Notes under the pieces: model-generated
Told to the model about the DNA's origin: nothing
Databases searched by the model: none
Seen by the model: only the letters and a program-made list of their open reading frames with translations
Position numbers and translations under genes: made by a program
Assembly: GCA_013397435.1 (NCBI GenBank)
Contig: VZRG01000290.1
Span: 440,859-504,858 of the forward strand
DNA from: Erythrocercus mccallii
Taxonomy: Eukaryota; Chordata; Aves; Passeriformes; Dicruridae
Direction of reading: 5' to 3'
Length of the DNA: 64,000 nt
In this document: positions 41,941 to 53,209 of the stretch, in pieces
Numbering within the stretch: the first letter of the stretch is position 1
Layout of the letters: every line of letters begins with the position of its first letter

Positions 41941-44900
41941 GGTTAAGGAAATGACCCTTTTCACGTGACAAAAAAATATTATTTAGTATTATTCTTGACC
42001 AATCTGCTCTGAACAGAACAGCTTATTTTCAAATAATGCATATGTAGAAATTGTTAGTACTTCATACATTTCTAATACTGAAATACACCTAATGAATTAA
42101 AAATTACTCAAACTCAGCATTAGTTTTTCTCCTGTTCTTATCTCACCAAAAAAAACCCAAAAACCATTTTTTTTGGAAATGGAAAATCTTTTTCTACTGT
42201 TATAAATATTCTAGAAAATTATCTTTTTTCCTCTAATGCAGATGAATTTTGCAAAGGACTATGCAAAAATTTAATATGTAAAAAAATAATTTAAAAGTAA
42301 TTCCTCACAAAAAAATGGGGTCCAGATAGTTTTGATCAGTGGAGGTGAAATTATCAAACCATGGAAACATCAAGAATCTTTAGTAGTCAAGGTGTTTTTG
42401 AAAAAAATATGAAAATATGATTTTTCTACAGCTCTAGAAATACATGACGAAAAACTAGAAAGAAAGAGATCTTTGAAATATTTAATACTCCACTTACTGT
42501 CATTCTATTATAAACTTGTTCTTTTTCTTTTCACATTTTGCTATAGCTCTCTTTCAGATATCTGATATTTTTCTGACTCCTCACTATTCTACAGAAATCT
42601 TCCTCTGAGCCCTGAAATCCACTAAAGGTCAAGCTTGTTGTCTTCTAATTCATACAGAGGGTAACAGAAATATTACTAAAACTCCATCTTTTGAAGATCA
42701 TGTCTGAAGTAAATAGATATGAAATAGATATTCTTCCTCAGCAGGAGAATGAAAAAAAAATGTTTAAAATATTGGAAAGCTGATTCAATCTCTAACATCA
42801 GAGAATGAATATCATTATAACCTGATATTATTTTGTGGGGTGTCCCGTTAAGGAAAACTTATGCCATATAAGAACATATACAAAGCAGCAAAATGTTAAA
42901 CATCAGGATCAGAATCACTAATTGGGTAGGATATACATGTATTTCTCTAAAGTACAGAGGGACAGGAAACTGGAATTAAATTATCATCAGATAATTCTTT
43001 TTATATTAGATAGTTCCCTCTGATTCCACATGTGGCAGATTGAGGCCATCTACCTGCTGTTTAGGAAAAGATCCAAATTAAAAAAAAAAAAAAAGGATTT
43101 ATTGTTGGCTTTTTCTTTTATTTCAGCAGCTAAGAACATTTCATCATTGCTTAAGTAAGATTTATATGAGAGCTAACTCTTTCCACTGAGTTTTCAGGGA
43201 CCATTCCAAAGAACTCCTGGAGAAGCACAAAGGAATTCTCCTGTTGCCTATTCCTTGATAAGGAAGGAACCTCTATCAAGGCAGGAGCATTTTATTTTAG
43301 GTATCATGTTCTACCTTTTTGTAGTTACTAAAATGAATCTTAACACAATTAATGTACTGAAGAGAGAAGAAACAAGAATTTCATGCATATTTTAAAAATT
43401 AAGCAGCATTTCAAATTTTAATGTTTATGTTAAAAACTTTGTTTACTATCTTTAGACTATATTATTATAACAAAGAGCAAAGTCAGAAAATAACAAAAAA
43501 TTAATCCTTACCACTCTGATCATAGTGGGATCTAAACGGAACTGTTATTTGGAGACTTTTATAGTTTGGTAGTGCTTAATTTGGAGATTATTACAACATT
43601 ATCCTTAAAGTTTTGCAGTAAAAGTGCACACTCATGAGTGCTCACTCATCTTTGAAGAAAGCTTTTGGTAGGAACTCTCAATAAGATATACACTGTTCTG
43701 CACCACAAATAACTCTATATAAAATACGTATATTTTATAGTTGCTTGAGAGAGAAAATATGTATTGTCTTCTCCTTTTCATTTTTATCTTTCATTTATCT
43801 TTCAGTTTTCTTTTTATTTTTTCTAACCTAATTCAGTAATTATTTAAAAAATTAATTGACAGACTAGTGAGGAGAGACTAACTTTCTCGTGTTTCTCTTT
43901 GTGAAATATAGTTGCCATGCAGGCTGGAATAAGATAGTCATAGAACACCTATTTCACATCATACTGTACTAGTTGGTGTTCTTCACATAATCAGAAAGTA
44001 ATTTGCTTGAAGCATAAAGCATGAGCACTGCTGAGGCCATGGATTTGTAATATGGATTTATTTTGTTTATTTTTTATTGCTTCTTCCTTGTAATTAAATT
44101 AAAGGTGATGGACACATATATAAATACAAAACAGGAAATTAAAATGGTGCTGGACTACTGAGTCAAAGAAAAAGTATAATTTTTTTCATTTAATACTAAA
44201 ATATTTACAAGACCTAAAATGACGAAAGTGATTAGCAATTCAAGACATTCAAAAAGGTCTTGCTTGATTTCTGAAGGTGCTTTTATGTTTATTTTCTTTA
44301 TTCCTTGATAATACTGTATCCAGAAACCTGTGGTTTCTCTTTGTTACGTTCATTTGGAGCTGCCCCTGAGACTAAAGTCTTATTAAGAAATGAAAGGTGA
44401 TTCTCTTTCTGTTTTTTTATCTGTGCAAGCCTGACCTCTTTAGTGAATTTAGGCTCAGAAAAGCTTAATTTCTTTCCAGGTGTGTTCCTCAGGTAAAGTT
44501 TTCTTCCTACCCATCATACTTACTTGCTCCTAGTCTTGGAACAATATCTTTTTTATCTGAGCTAACTCCTGTTGTTGCTTATGCTGTTAAATCTCATACC
44601 TTCACTGTATAGGCACAGATGTGAAATGACTGCTTCCAAAGTATTTATTCTTCCCCATGTTCTCTCTCTGGGCATTTTGGTGAAACAAAACAAATGAGTC
44701 GTGAGATTCTAGCATTAAGAGTAGCATTCAGGCTGAATTTCCCAATCTGATCCTTATCAGGTCAGAATAAAGTTTAAACTTTTCATCCCTTCCTGAGCTA
44801 TTTATGTTATTTTGAAAGATCCAAATGTATACATTTCATCCATATTTTATTCAGAATCAGTTTTCTTTTCTAATGCTTGGAGTACTATTTCTCCCTCCCC

Positions 44901-46029
44901 TTGAAATGGTTTGGATTTTCTTTTGAATATGCTTTTATCTCTTATTTTGTCTCACATGGAAAATCTTTTGATCTATTTTCAGGGTCATTCTAGGACAATA
45001 GCACTGCTCAGAGAGAAGCAGGAGTTTTTAAGGAGATAATTCAGTTTTCTGTAATTGCACGTATGAATATAATGTGCATATATCAAATGCATTTGCATAT
45101 AAAATATATACCCATGTATAAAGTTAAGGGCATCTGTGTATATACCAGAATATAGATATGCATTTTCATTAATATAAAGTTATATGGCTTGTATTTTAGA
45201 CATATTTAAAAACAAAGTGGAATTAGTAATAATAGATTTTTGTATGCTCCTACAGATAGAAACAAGCATGCATAAACAGAAGATAAATCCTGTCTTGAAA
45301 ACACTGCATGTTATACAAAATACAGTAACACCTACCCATGTAATTTCTACTTCAACTTAAATTTAGATAACTGTTTCTCAATTATTTTTCCTCTGTTTCA
45401 AAGAAAAATACAGCTCATTAGTCTAATGCTATGTGGAAGCCCTCTTCAATCCTCATTTACGCTGGCTGATAAAAGCTGAAGTATTATTGAACAGTTTATT
45501 ATATAGTTCAGATATGATATTTGGGTAACTTCACATTTATTGGAGAAGTTATTAAAGAAAATATGGCGACACGGGCTATAAATTCCTGAGCCAAAAGAAT
45601 ATATCATGGACAGTTGATATTTGAGATATGTACTGAAATTGATTCTAATAATGAAAGTCTTCAGCCTTTACACATCAGTAAACAGGAGAAGGTCAAGTAT
45701 GGCTTGGAGAAACACTTCCAACATATTCAGCTCTAAATTCTTCTTTTCTATCTTCTAAATCCCAATTCCTTTGTGAAATTACAAATAATAATTCTTCTAG
45801 CTAAAATAAATGATAATAACATCAATCTATGTTACTATTCAACACAAGAATATTCCTACCACTTCCCTAAAAAGTTAAACTTCTCAGGGAAAAGTGAATA
45901 TTTTTCTGTGTGTATTCTGTGTAGTCTACAAAGTACCAGCAAGTGCAAGACGTATAATGGCTTAGACATTATTATTTGGAGAATGCAGTCATGAAAAAGC
46001 AGCCAGAGGAGTGGTCTTTGAATGACCTG
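41941..46029. other. AT-rich non-coding DNA, no gene seen
   Basis: No open frame longer than about 70 codons carries any recognisable feature. A poly-A run lies at 43,080-43,094. The stretch 45,540-45,620 includes an unusual CpG-containing segment (GGCGACACGGGC) in AT-rich surroundings and is noted as a possible conserved element. Confidence 0.6.
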
Positions 46030-46108
46030 TGCCCACGCTTGAGGAGCTGGAAGTTCAACATGGCTGAGTGCAATGTGCTGCACCAATGTGTTGCACCCAG
46101 GTCAGGGA
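46030..46108 (+). mobile_element. CR1 LINE scrap
   Basis: The words AAGTTCAACATGGCTGAGTG, GTGCTGCACC and CACCCAGGTC, in this order, match the CR1 reverse-transcriptase connection region that is also present in the copy at 33,640-33,690. Only about 75 bases survive. It holds its own 13-bp tandem duplication (AATGTGCTGCACC at 46,072-46,084, then a one-mismatch copy to 46,097). It ends where the LTR begins, so the LTR may have inserted into, or next to, an older CR1 copy. I see no CR1 continuation on the far side of the LTR. Confidence 0.55.
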
Positions 46109-46111
46109 AAT

Positions 46112-46600
46112 TGCCTGTCCTTATTTCTACTGGGATAGAATTAATTTTATGTTTAGCAGCTGGTACAGTGCTGTGGGTTTTGTATTTAGTATGAGAATAA
46201 TATGAGAAACTGATATTTGGTCTGTTCCTAGAGAGTGTTTGTCCTAAATCAAGGACTTTTCAATTTACCATGTTCTGCCAGTGAGGAATTGCACATAAAG
46301 GTAAGAGGGACCATGGTCAGTACAGGAGACATGAACTGGCCAAAGGGATATTCAATATCATAGAATGTCATGCTCACCAAATAAACTGGGGGAGTTGATC
46401 AGGAGGGGCTGACTAGAGCTTGGGGATGTTCTGGGAATTGGTTGGTTGGTGGGCAGTTGCATTATGCATCACTTGCTCCTCTTGGGTTCTGTTACTCTCT
46501 CTGCCTCTATAACTGCAATTATTATTCTTATAAACACTATTGTTAGCATATATATTATTGTTAGTGTTTTGGGGGTTGTTTTTGTTTGTTTTGTTTTCAA
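46112..46600 (+). mobile_element. Endogenous-retrovirus LTR, 3'-decayed (copy A)
   Basis: This shares ordered blocks with the LTR at 52,620: CTGGGATA, TTTAGTATGAGAATAA, AAGGACTTTTCAATTT, AACTGGCCAAAGGGATATTC, ATAGAATGTCATGC, a G-rich GGGGCTGA block and GCATCACTTGC. The sites corresponding to TATA and the 3' poly(A) signal are degraded: the TATA position reads CCAAATAAACT near 46,377. The end dissolves into T/G-rich sequence. I associate this LTR type with songbird genomes, probably an ERVL-like family; that name is from memory. No internal retroviral genes adjoin it, so it is a solo LTR or fragment. Confidence 0.75.
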
Positions 46601-49600
46601 ACAAATTCATAGGAAGCTCAAATCCTTGTTTTTAATCACCTAAAGATGAACTTGACCCATATCTTCCACTTCCATGTAGGAGATGTTTCACCAGTAGGAT
46701 GTGAGCAAACAGAACATCTACTCTGCAGTCCTGGAACATCTCTTACACTTAGAAGCCTTAGGAAATTCTTAGACCCTAAGCAAGTCTTTTAAAGCTAGAA
46801 TTTGCCATGACAAGCAGTTCAGAAATCCCGTTAGATGCCTTTCTTCCATTCAACAGTAATGTTGAGTAAAAAAATGCAAAATACATAGAATATTCTAAAA
46901 GAAAAAAGGACAGTTATGAAAGGAAAAAAACTTTTGTGAAGAAATTGACAATTAGAAAATGAAGACGTAATTCAATTTATTTTTTAATTTTGTGTCTGAA
47001 TTTTGTATCATGATACGTTAGAAATAACAAAAATAAAGAAAAAAATCTTTCCTTGCAGTACTATCATCAGAGTGGAATGAATTAAGGTCTGTGTTTGGTA
47101 AAGGTACTAAATATAGCATTTGAGCTTTGTACCTTATAGGATTAAGTAAAAAATCTTCAAAAATGTAAAACTCACAGGAAAGACTATTTTACAAGATATC
47201 CATTGGTCTTCCATAAGGAGAAGAGTTCCACAGTCTTTTACCACAGAGCCTTAACAGGTATAATACAGAGTTAAATGCTGTTAGATTCCCATTATCTACT
47301 AGCTACATACCTATTAAATACAGTGAAGATAAAGCACTTGTGTAGATCAATGCTCTTCAAATACTGTTTAAAGACTTACCAGATAGAACATGCCTACAGG
47401 CCTTTAGCTGTTTACCATATAATCCATTATCTCCCATAGTACACACCTGAATTCAGTCAGAATATGTCATAATGTTCTTAGTGACAACAGTACTGCTACA
47501 CAGCAGGGATCAAAAGGGATTGGCATTAAAAACTGTATCTAAGATGACCTTCAGAGTTGGAAGGAATTAGTGAAGAGACAATGTCCACATTTCAGAAGAG
47601 TATTGTTCACTGATTCAACAACAAACACAGAAATACACACACACTGAATTTCACTTACTACTGATTTAATTATTATGCCCCAGCTTTTGTTCTGTGTGGA
47701 CAGCTGGCTGCCTCTTCTTCACTATGACACTGTTGAATATGTAATATATACTGGCTGGAACCTTCCTGGGAAACTGTCCTCAAAGATAAAGGATCAGAAC
47801 AGAGCTGGCAGGTATTTTAAGTACTTTTTTTTTTAAGACCTTGGGAACTCTGATTACTCCATGTAAGAAATCAGATAGAGAAGGCACGACACCAGCATGG
47901 TTGACCCCCTGGACAAACTAAAGTATAAGAAGGAAATGCAGAGACAAGGAAACCAGAGATATAGGAAACCAGAGATATAGGAAACCAGAGATATATGTTC
48001 TAGGAAAAATACTGAGACTCTGTGCAATTATGTAGGGACAGGATCAGCAAAGATAAGAATAAGTTGGAGTGGAATTTGGCAAAAAAAAAGAGTGAAGATA
48101 TATAAGTTTCTGCAAATATATTTCTCAGTAAAGGAAGATGTATTTTTTCATAATAACTAAGACAGGAGAACTAGTGAAAACAAACATGGGGAGGACTTTT
48201 TGCCTGGCAATCTGTCTTCTCTTAAGTACTCTAACCTCGAGGCAGGGGCTGGGGAAACAAAAACCTTTTCATTGAGGAAGATCAGATTTGAGGCCTCCTG
48301 AGGAACCTGGACATACAAAAGACCATGTGACCCAATAAGATGCAATATTTAAAGCAGTCCTCTAAACTGATGAACAAATTATTCAACCACTTTACTGATG
48401 AATCTTTCTTCATTGTTTCAGTGGCAGAAGTGAGCTTCTGGCACTTTCAGAAGTCTCCATATAATAGCATATAATTTAATCTCCGGCATTTATTTTCCAA
48501 GAAATTTCAGTGAATACCTGTTTAAAAGTTCACGGGTAATAATTCTAAATAAAATGAGAAGTTACAATTCACCACTGTCTGTGTTCTTTGTCCATAACTC
48601 TTCATTGTAATAATAGGGGTGAAACAAAGTCTTATTTCAGCTCCCTCTAATGGCAAAAGGTCTTTAGAAAGAGATCTGCATATAAATTGGCAATAATTTT
48701 GACAGAAGAACCCAAGAAATGATACATTATATATAGTGATCCTGAAAGAACACAAGTGATGATATATTATAAAGTTTATTAGGTAAATATAAACATCCCT
48801 GTTCATAAAAATTTGAGAGCACCAGTATTGTTGGCACTCTAAAATTCTCCTCAAGGACAGATTTCCTCAGCTCCCATGGTTTTAGTATATTTTTGATCTC
48901 TTCAGAAGTTAACCTTATCCTATAGATCCCATCACTGTTCTTTAAGAGTTCCTATTTGAGAATTTGCCATCACATCATCTGGTCACACTGCCACGACTTG
49001 GGAGTTGGTGTTGGAAATCCTCTGTTGCAATCAAGATCAGTGAAATAAGTGAGATAAAGCGTATATGTATGGTCCTACCTCTCATTTGTTAAAGAGACAC
49101 ATGCTCTCTGTGACTTCAAATATCAGTGCTTGATATAGTGATTTACCTAACTGCATATTTTATTCTAGTCATACTAGGCCACTTGTTCACACCTCTGCAT
49201 TAACTGAGTCTTTGATGTTTATTTTAAGTTAAGATTTATTTGTAGAAAACAAGTCATGTTCTTGACAGTTGCTTCCCCTTTCCTTCCTTAATATAGCACC
49301 ATCTGTATTTATGAATGTACTCTGGAGCACTTATTCACTTTAAGTACAGAAAACGATGGCATAATTATATTTGTAGATTAACTAGAGTAGATTCTGCTAC
49401 TATTTCTTCTCTGTTCAGGATGATATAATACAGAACAGGCAGAACAGACAGAATGTAGAATTTAGACATTTTTCTGCAATAAAATAGTACGTGTTTTTAT
49501 TTTATTTTATTTTTCAGTTCCTCTCAGAGCATTTGCTTGCTGGTTATTTTAAAGTTACCAGTTAATTGTAATTTAATTTCAAATATATATCTATACACAT

Positions 49601-50589
49601 ACACACATATATATTAGAAGAATTATCCTTTTATTTTATCTATCATAGAGATATTTTTTAGATATATACTTATAATGCCATAAAATATTTTAATTTCAAG
49701 AAATAATTGTAGCAAATAAACTTTCAATGCATATAAAAGGCACACTTCACAATGGATATAATTTGACAAATACCACATCTTTTTAAAATGCCAGCTATGG
49801 TATATAGTATCATCATACTTATGACTGTTATTTTCAAATTAACCATAGGATTTTAAAGACTTATTAATGAGTAGTAGGCAGTAACCTATTTTGCCTGCTC
49901 ATACCGCATGATCAGTGGGTGCCAAAAAATCCTAATCAAAATGTGATTCTTTTATTTGCAAAAATGAGGGGTGGGATGTTTGTGAGAATAAGATGGGAGA
50001 TTCATTTAAGGTAAATTCAGAAAGGGAAGTATAGAAAATTTTAGAAGAAGTTTGTCCACATTTAACATTGCACCACTCTTCTCTAAATATTTATTCGCAT
50101 AAACCCCAAGTAATTCAGGCTAAAAATACTTGAGAGAATTCTTAATAGGTGACACAAACACAATAGAACTTCTTGGTTTAAAATATTTTTTGAAGAATGA
50201 AATAGAGAAAATATTATGAGAAAGTATTCTAAGTAAATTATATGTATAAATAGCAAAAGACATGCATTTATGTAGTCCGTCTTATCAGTATGTTTCAAAA
50301 ATTCATCTCTGGACATAAGGTCCAATTAAAATGTTACAGAGTCATGGGGTGAAGCTTCCCCTAAAACACTTCCCTGACAAAGAAGACCTTGACTACATCT
50401 GACCAGCTCTAACTGACTAGATTAATGTAGATGATCTGGAAAAAAAAAAGACACATCAGAAAAAATGTGCAATACATAACCTCACACTTTGGTAATAAAT
50501 TTGAGAAGGAAAGTTGAAGGATGACAAAAAGCCAGCTGACAACTACTCTTTGGCTTTGGATACAGAGCAAGTCAAAGAGATTGTCCTGA
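46601..50589. other. AT-rich non-coding DNA, no gene seen
   Basis: No gene is seen. A short three-copy tandem repeat at 47,947-47,994 is listed separately. An alternating TA/CA stretch lies at 49,580-49,615. The minus-strand frame at 48,522-48,854 (110 codons) has no recognisable domain. Confidence 0.6.
47947..47994. repeat. 16-bp tandem repeat, 3 perfect copies
   Basis: The unit AGGAAACCAGAGATAT occurs three times in a row without mismatch. This is a minisatellite-like array, and the perfect copies suggest a recent expansion. Copy number may vary between individuals. Confidence 0.95.
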
Positions 50590-50960
50590 GGCTACATGAC
50601 TAGAAAAGTCTTTTCAGGCTTAGGCTGTAAGTCTAATATAGAAAGTCAAAAATATTTTTTAAAAAACAGTCCTTTGTGGGGGATAGAACCATGTCCCTGT
50701 ATGTTGACAGTGCAGCTAGCAGCGTTTGTAGTGGAGACATTACAAAAAGATGCTGGACTCCCAGATGGGCCAGGCACATCCAGTGGTGAAAGTTGCTCCT
50801 TGTTGCCCAGGGCCCATGTGGTGCGGGAAAGAGGCCATCTGTGGTCTGTGTGGTGTAGAGTAGAAATTCTGATCTGTGAATATAGATCTCTATCAAAGAG
50901 AAATAACCTAGTGAGAAAGACAAGACCAGGGAATAATGACAGAAGGGGCAAGGAAATATG
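50590..50960. other. Composition island open on both strands, unidentified
   Basis: About 370 bases are unusually open: 121 codons on + (50,596-50,961) and 101-114 codons on minus in two frames. The centre (50,750-50,850) is GC-richer. Neither strand shows a domain, signal peptide or coiled coil I recognise. Dense openness on both strands usually reflects base composition or a repeat. It lies between two LTR copies of one family, so a piece of retroviral internal sequence or another LTR is possible. I do not call it a gene. Confidence 0.25.
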
Positions 50961-51299
50961 ATGAAAAAATGTTTCACATTTTACTTCAGGTTCATCATTT
51001 TTGTATGCAAGTACCTACAACTCAAAATGAATGTTTCTTACCTTCCTTGAATATCTTTTCACTCCACTATACCAGTTTATCTGAACCATTAATATCTTGA
51101 TAGTACTTACTGTGTTTCTAATTTTACCCCAGGAAATTGCATTGACTGCAGTTTGGTATATGTAAGGATGACGAAGATGAAACTCTTTTTGATTTCCTTC
51201 GTACCAGAATGAAGAAAACTATGTTATACTCTTTTGACATAGCCCATTTTTTTGCAGTTTCAGGAAATTAATGCTATAAAAATACTCTCTCTTTTCCAT

Positions 51300-51970
51300 T
51301 TTTTAATGTCCAGTTTAACATTTCCAGAGCTGTGGAGCCAGCCTGGATTGTTAGCAACAACCGACTGGGACAATGAACAGGATGTGGCTGGAGAAGGAGG
51401 CAGTGCAGAGGTAGGACATCACTCTTCTGTGACTAACATTCTTTTTCTGGCTCCTGGAGACAAGCACAACATGGTACACTGCAACCATAGGAATGAGTCA
51501 AAAAGCCACCATGGACTGTCTGCCAAAAGAGAGAACAAGTAGAGGGTGGATCATGACCCCTGAAGCCTCCAACTCCTTTCCCAAAGGGTTTAGAAGAATT
51601 AATTGTGCGTGGTAGAAATTTATCTCCTGGGTACCCCCGTGAAGCCTGGGCATACATCCCAGGACCCTGAATTCCACATCATCTGGATCAGTGTTGGAGC
51701 CAGGACTGATGATCTTCCCTTTTTTCCTCTTCTTCTTTCCCTCTTTCTAATCTCTCTCCCTTCTCTTTCACCCTCTTTCAACCTTCTTCAAAACCCATCG
51801 TTGTGCGCTTATACTATAAGAAAAGGGAATATCTTATATCAATTTCCATGCCAAAAGTTTAATTTACTAATAAAATTAATAAAAGTTTTTGCAGACCCTC
51901 TGACTATTTCTGTTCTTTCTAAACTACAAGCACCTATGTACCTGTGTATCCCCTTCCACTTTTAGGGTGG
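51300..51970 (+). mobile_element. LTR-like segment with long pyrimidine tract (unnamed)
   Basis: From left to right there is a GC-richer part (51,320-51,700), then an almost pure pyrimidine tract (51,716-51,795). An AT-rich end follows, carrying AATAAAATTAATAAAAG near 51,868-51,884 with a T/C-rich stretch after it. Retroviral LTRs can end this way, with poly(A) signal then U5. No clear TG...CA ends or flanking duplication were found. The left part also contains an exon-like stretch, discussed in the findings. The LTR reading is an inference. Confidence 0.35.
51716..51795 (+). repeat. Polypyrimidine tract
   Basis: About 80 bases are nearly all C and T, with only a few A interruptions. It is a low-complexity region inside the LTR-like segment, and its purine-rich complement could form triplex DNA. 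It also explains spurious open frames nearby. Confidence 0.9.
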
Positions 51971-52619
51971 GATGCCTCAAGTAATAATTCAACAATTAAA
52001 GTAAAAATATTTTTCTAATAAGAGAAAAATAAAATAAAAGTAAAACCACAAACATAAAGAACAGCATGTGACTTTGACTATGGTATAAACCAAATGTAGT
52101 ACTAAATATATTGCAGATTTTTATGATTGATAAATGTTTTTTCACTATTTTTTCCTTATTAATTTTCCAGGACTTACATTAAGTGGGACAGAGATAGGGG
52201 AAGTGGAGCCACCTGTTGTATGTACAGGGCACAATATACCACTGATAATTTTATGGAAGAAGAGTGAAGTTTTCTCCTTTAACATCTTGTCCTATTACAG
52301 CACTATTGGAGGAATAATATTTTTTTCTCTCTGTAACTTCTATTGGACTTATGGCAATTTCAGGTACTGTCAATGAAGTACTATGGGTGTGGATCTGAAT
52401 GCGATCGCTAATTTGCTAGCCACTGTTACCTTGGGCAGAGTGAGTAGAAGGAAGAGTTTGTGGGATGTGAGGGTTCCACTTCTGCATCCTACTTCTCTCT
52501 ATTACTTTGTGTTGTATCCCATGAGGTAGGCAGATGAGGAAGTATTTTATAAGTGCCTTTGAAGTTTCAAGGCAGATGAAATGCAGTTGCTTTCCGCAAC
52601 TATCTATCTTACACAAAAC
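51971..52619. other. Non-coding DNA, no gene seen
   Basis: AT-rich on the left, more mixed near 52,380-52,600. The open frames (66-80 codons) carry no domain. The GCGATCGC at about 52,401-52,408 is a small palindrome and a rare CpG pair in this region. Confidence 0.5.
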
Positions 52620-52874
52620 CTGGTTTTGACTGGGATAATTTTCTTCCTAGTAGCTGGCAAAGTGCTGGTTTTTTAGCTTTATTATGAGAATAACGTTGAC
52701 AAGGCACTGATATTTTGGCTGTTGCTGAGCAATGTTTACCCTAAGTCAAGGACATTTAAGTTTCCCATGTTCTATCATTGAGGAGCTGCAGAAGGAGCCA
52801 GGAGGGACCACAGCTGAGATAACCCAACCAAACTGGCCAAAGGGATATTCCACTCCATAGAATGTCATGCACAA

Positions 52875-52881
52875 TATATAA
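52875..52881 (+). promoter_or_regulatory. TATA box of LTR copy B
   Basis: TATATAA sits at the position expected for the U3 core promoter, about 255 bases into the LTR and about 200 bases upstream of its ATTAAA signal. Copy A has lost this box. Confidence 0.65.
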
Positions 52882-53081
52882 ACCATATGTATGCGTGTGT
52901 TGGCTGGGAGGAGCTGATTGCTGCTTCAGGACAGACTGGGTGTCCTTCAACAGGTGTTGAGCATCACTTGCCTTAGGTTTTAATCCTCCCTCTCACTGTC
53001 TCTCCCCGCTAGTCTCTCTCCATTGAAATTATTATTATCAGTAGTAGTAGTAGTAAGGATATATTTTATTTTGTTTCAATT

Positions 53082-53087
53082 ATTAAA
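53082..53087 (+). other. ATTAAA polyadenylation signal of LTR copy B
   Basis: ATTAAA is a common variant signal. It is followed by CTGTTCTTACTT, a T-rich downstream element, and then by the U5 block. Confidence 0.6.
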
Positions 53088-53209
53088 CTGTTCTTACTTC
53101 AACCCACAAGTTCTTACTCATTTCTCCATTCTCCTCCCCACACCACTGGGAGAGCCAGGGAGAGGAAGTGAGAGATTGGCTGCAGGGCACTTAGCTGATG
53201 GCTATGACA

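Larger units (their letters stand above)
52620..53209 (+). mobile_element. Endogenous-retrovirus LTR (copy B, nearly complete)
   Basis: This is the better-preserved member of the family also seen at 46,112. It opens with TGGTTTTGACTGGGATAA and carries CCAAAGGGATATTCCA and ATAGAATGTCATGC. TATATAA follows at 52,875-52,881, then the GCATCACTTGCC block and a run of ATT and AGT triplets (53,026-53,055). Next come ATTAAA at 53,082-53,087 with CTGTTCTTACTTCAACCCA, and a final GGGAGAG...TGGCTGCAGGGC block ending near 53,209. This matches the passerine LTR type I know, with U3, promoter, poly(A) signal and U5 in order. The terminal bases are eroded and I find no target-site duplication. No internal genes flank it, so it is a solo LTR. 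Confidence 0.82.

Noticed and set aside
48522..48854. 110-codon minus-strand frame
   Set aside because: It is hydrophobic and cysteine/tyrosine-rich as expected from AT-rich DNA. No ordered membrane segments or domain, and no exon signals.
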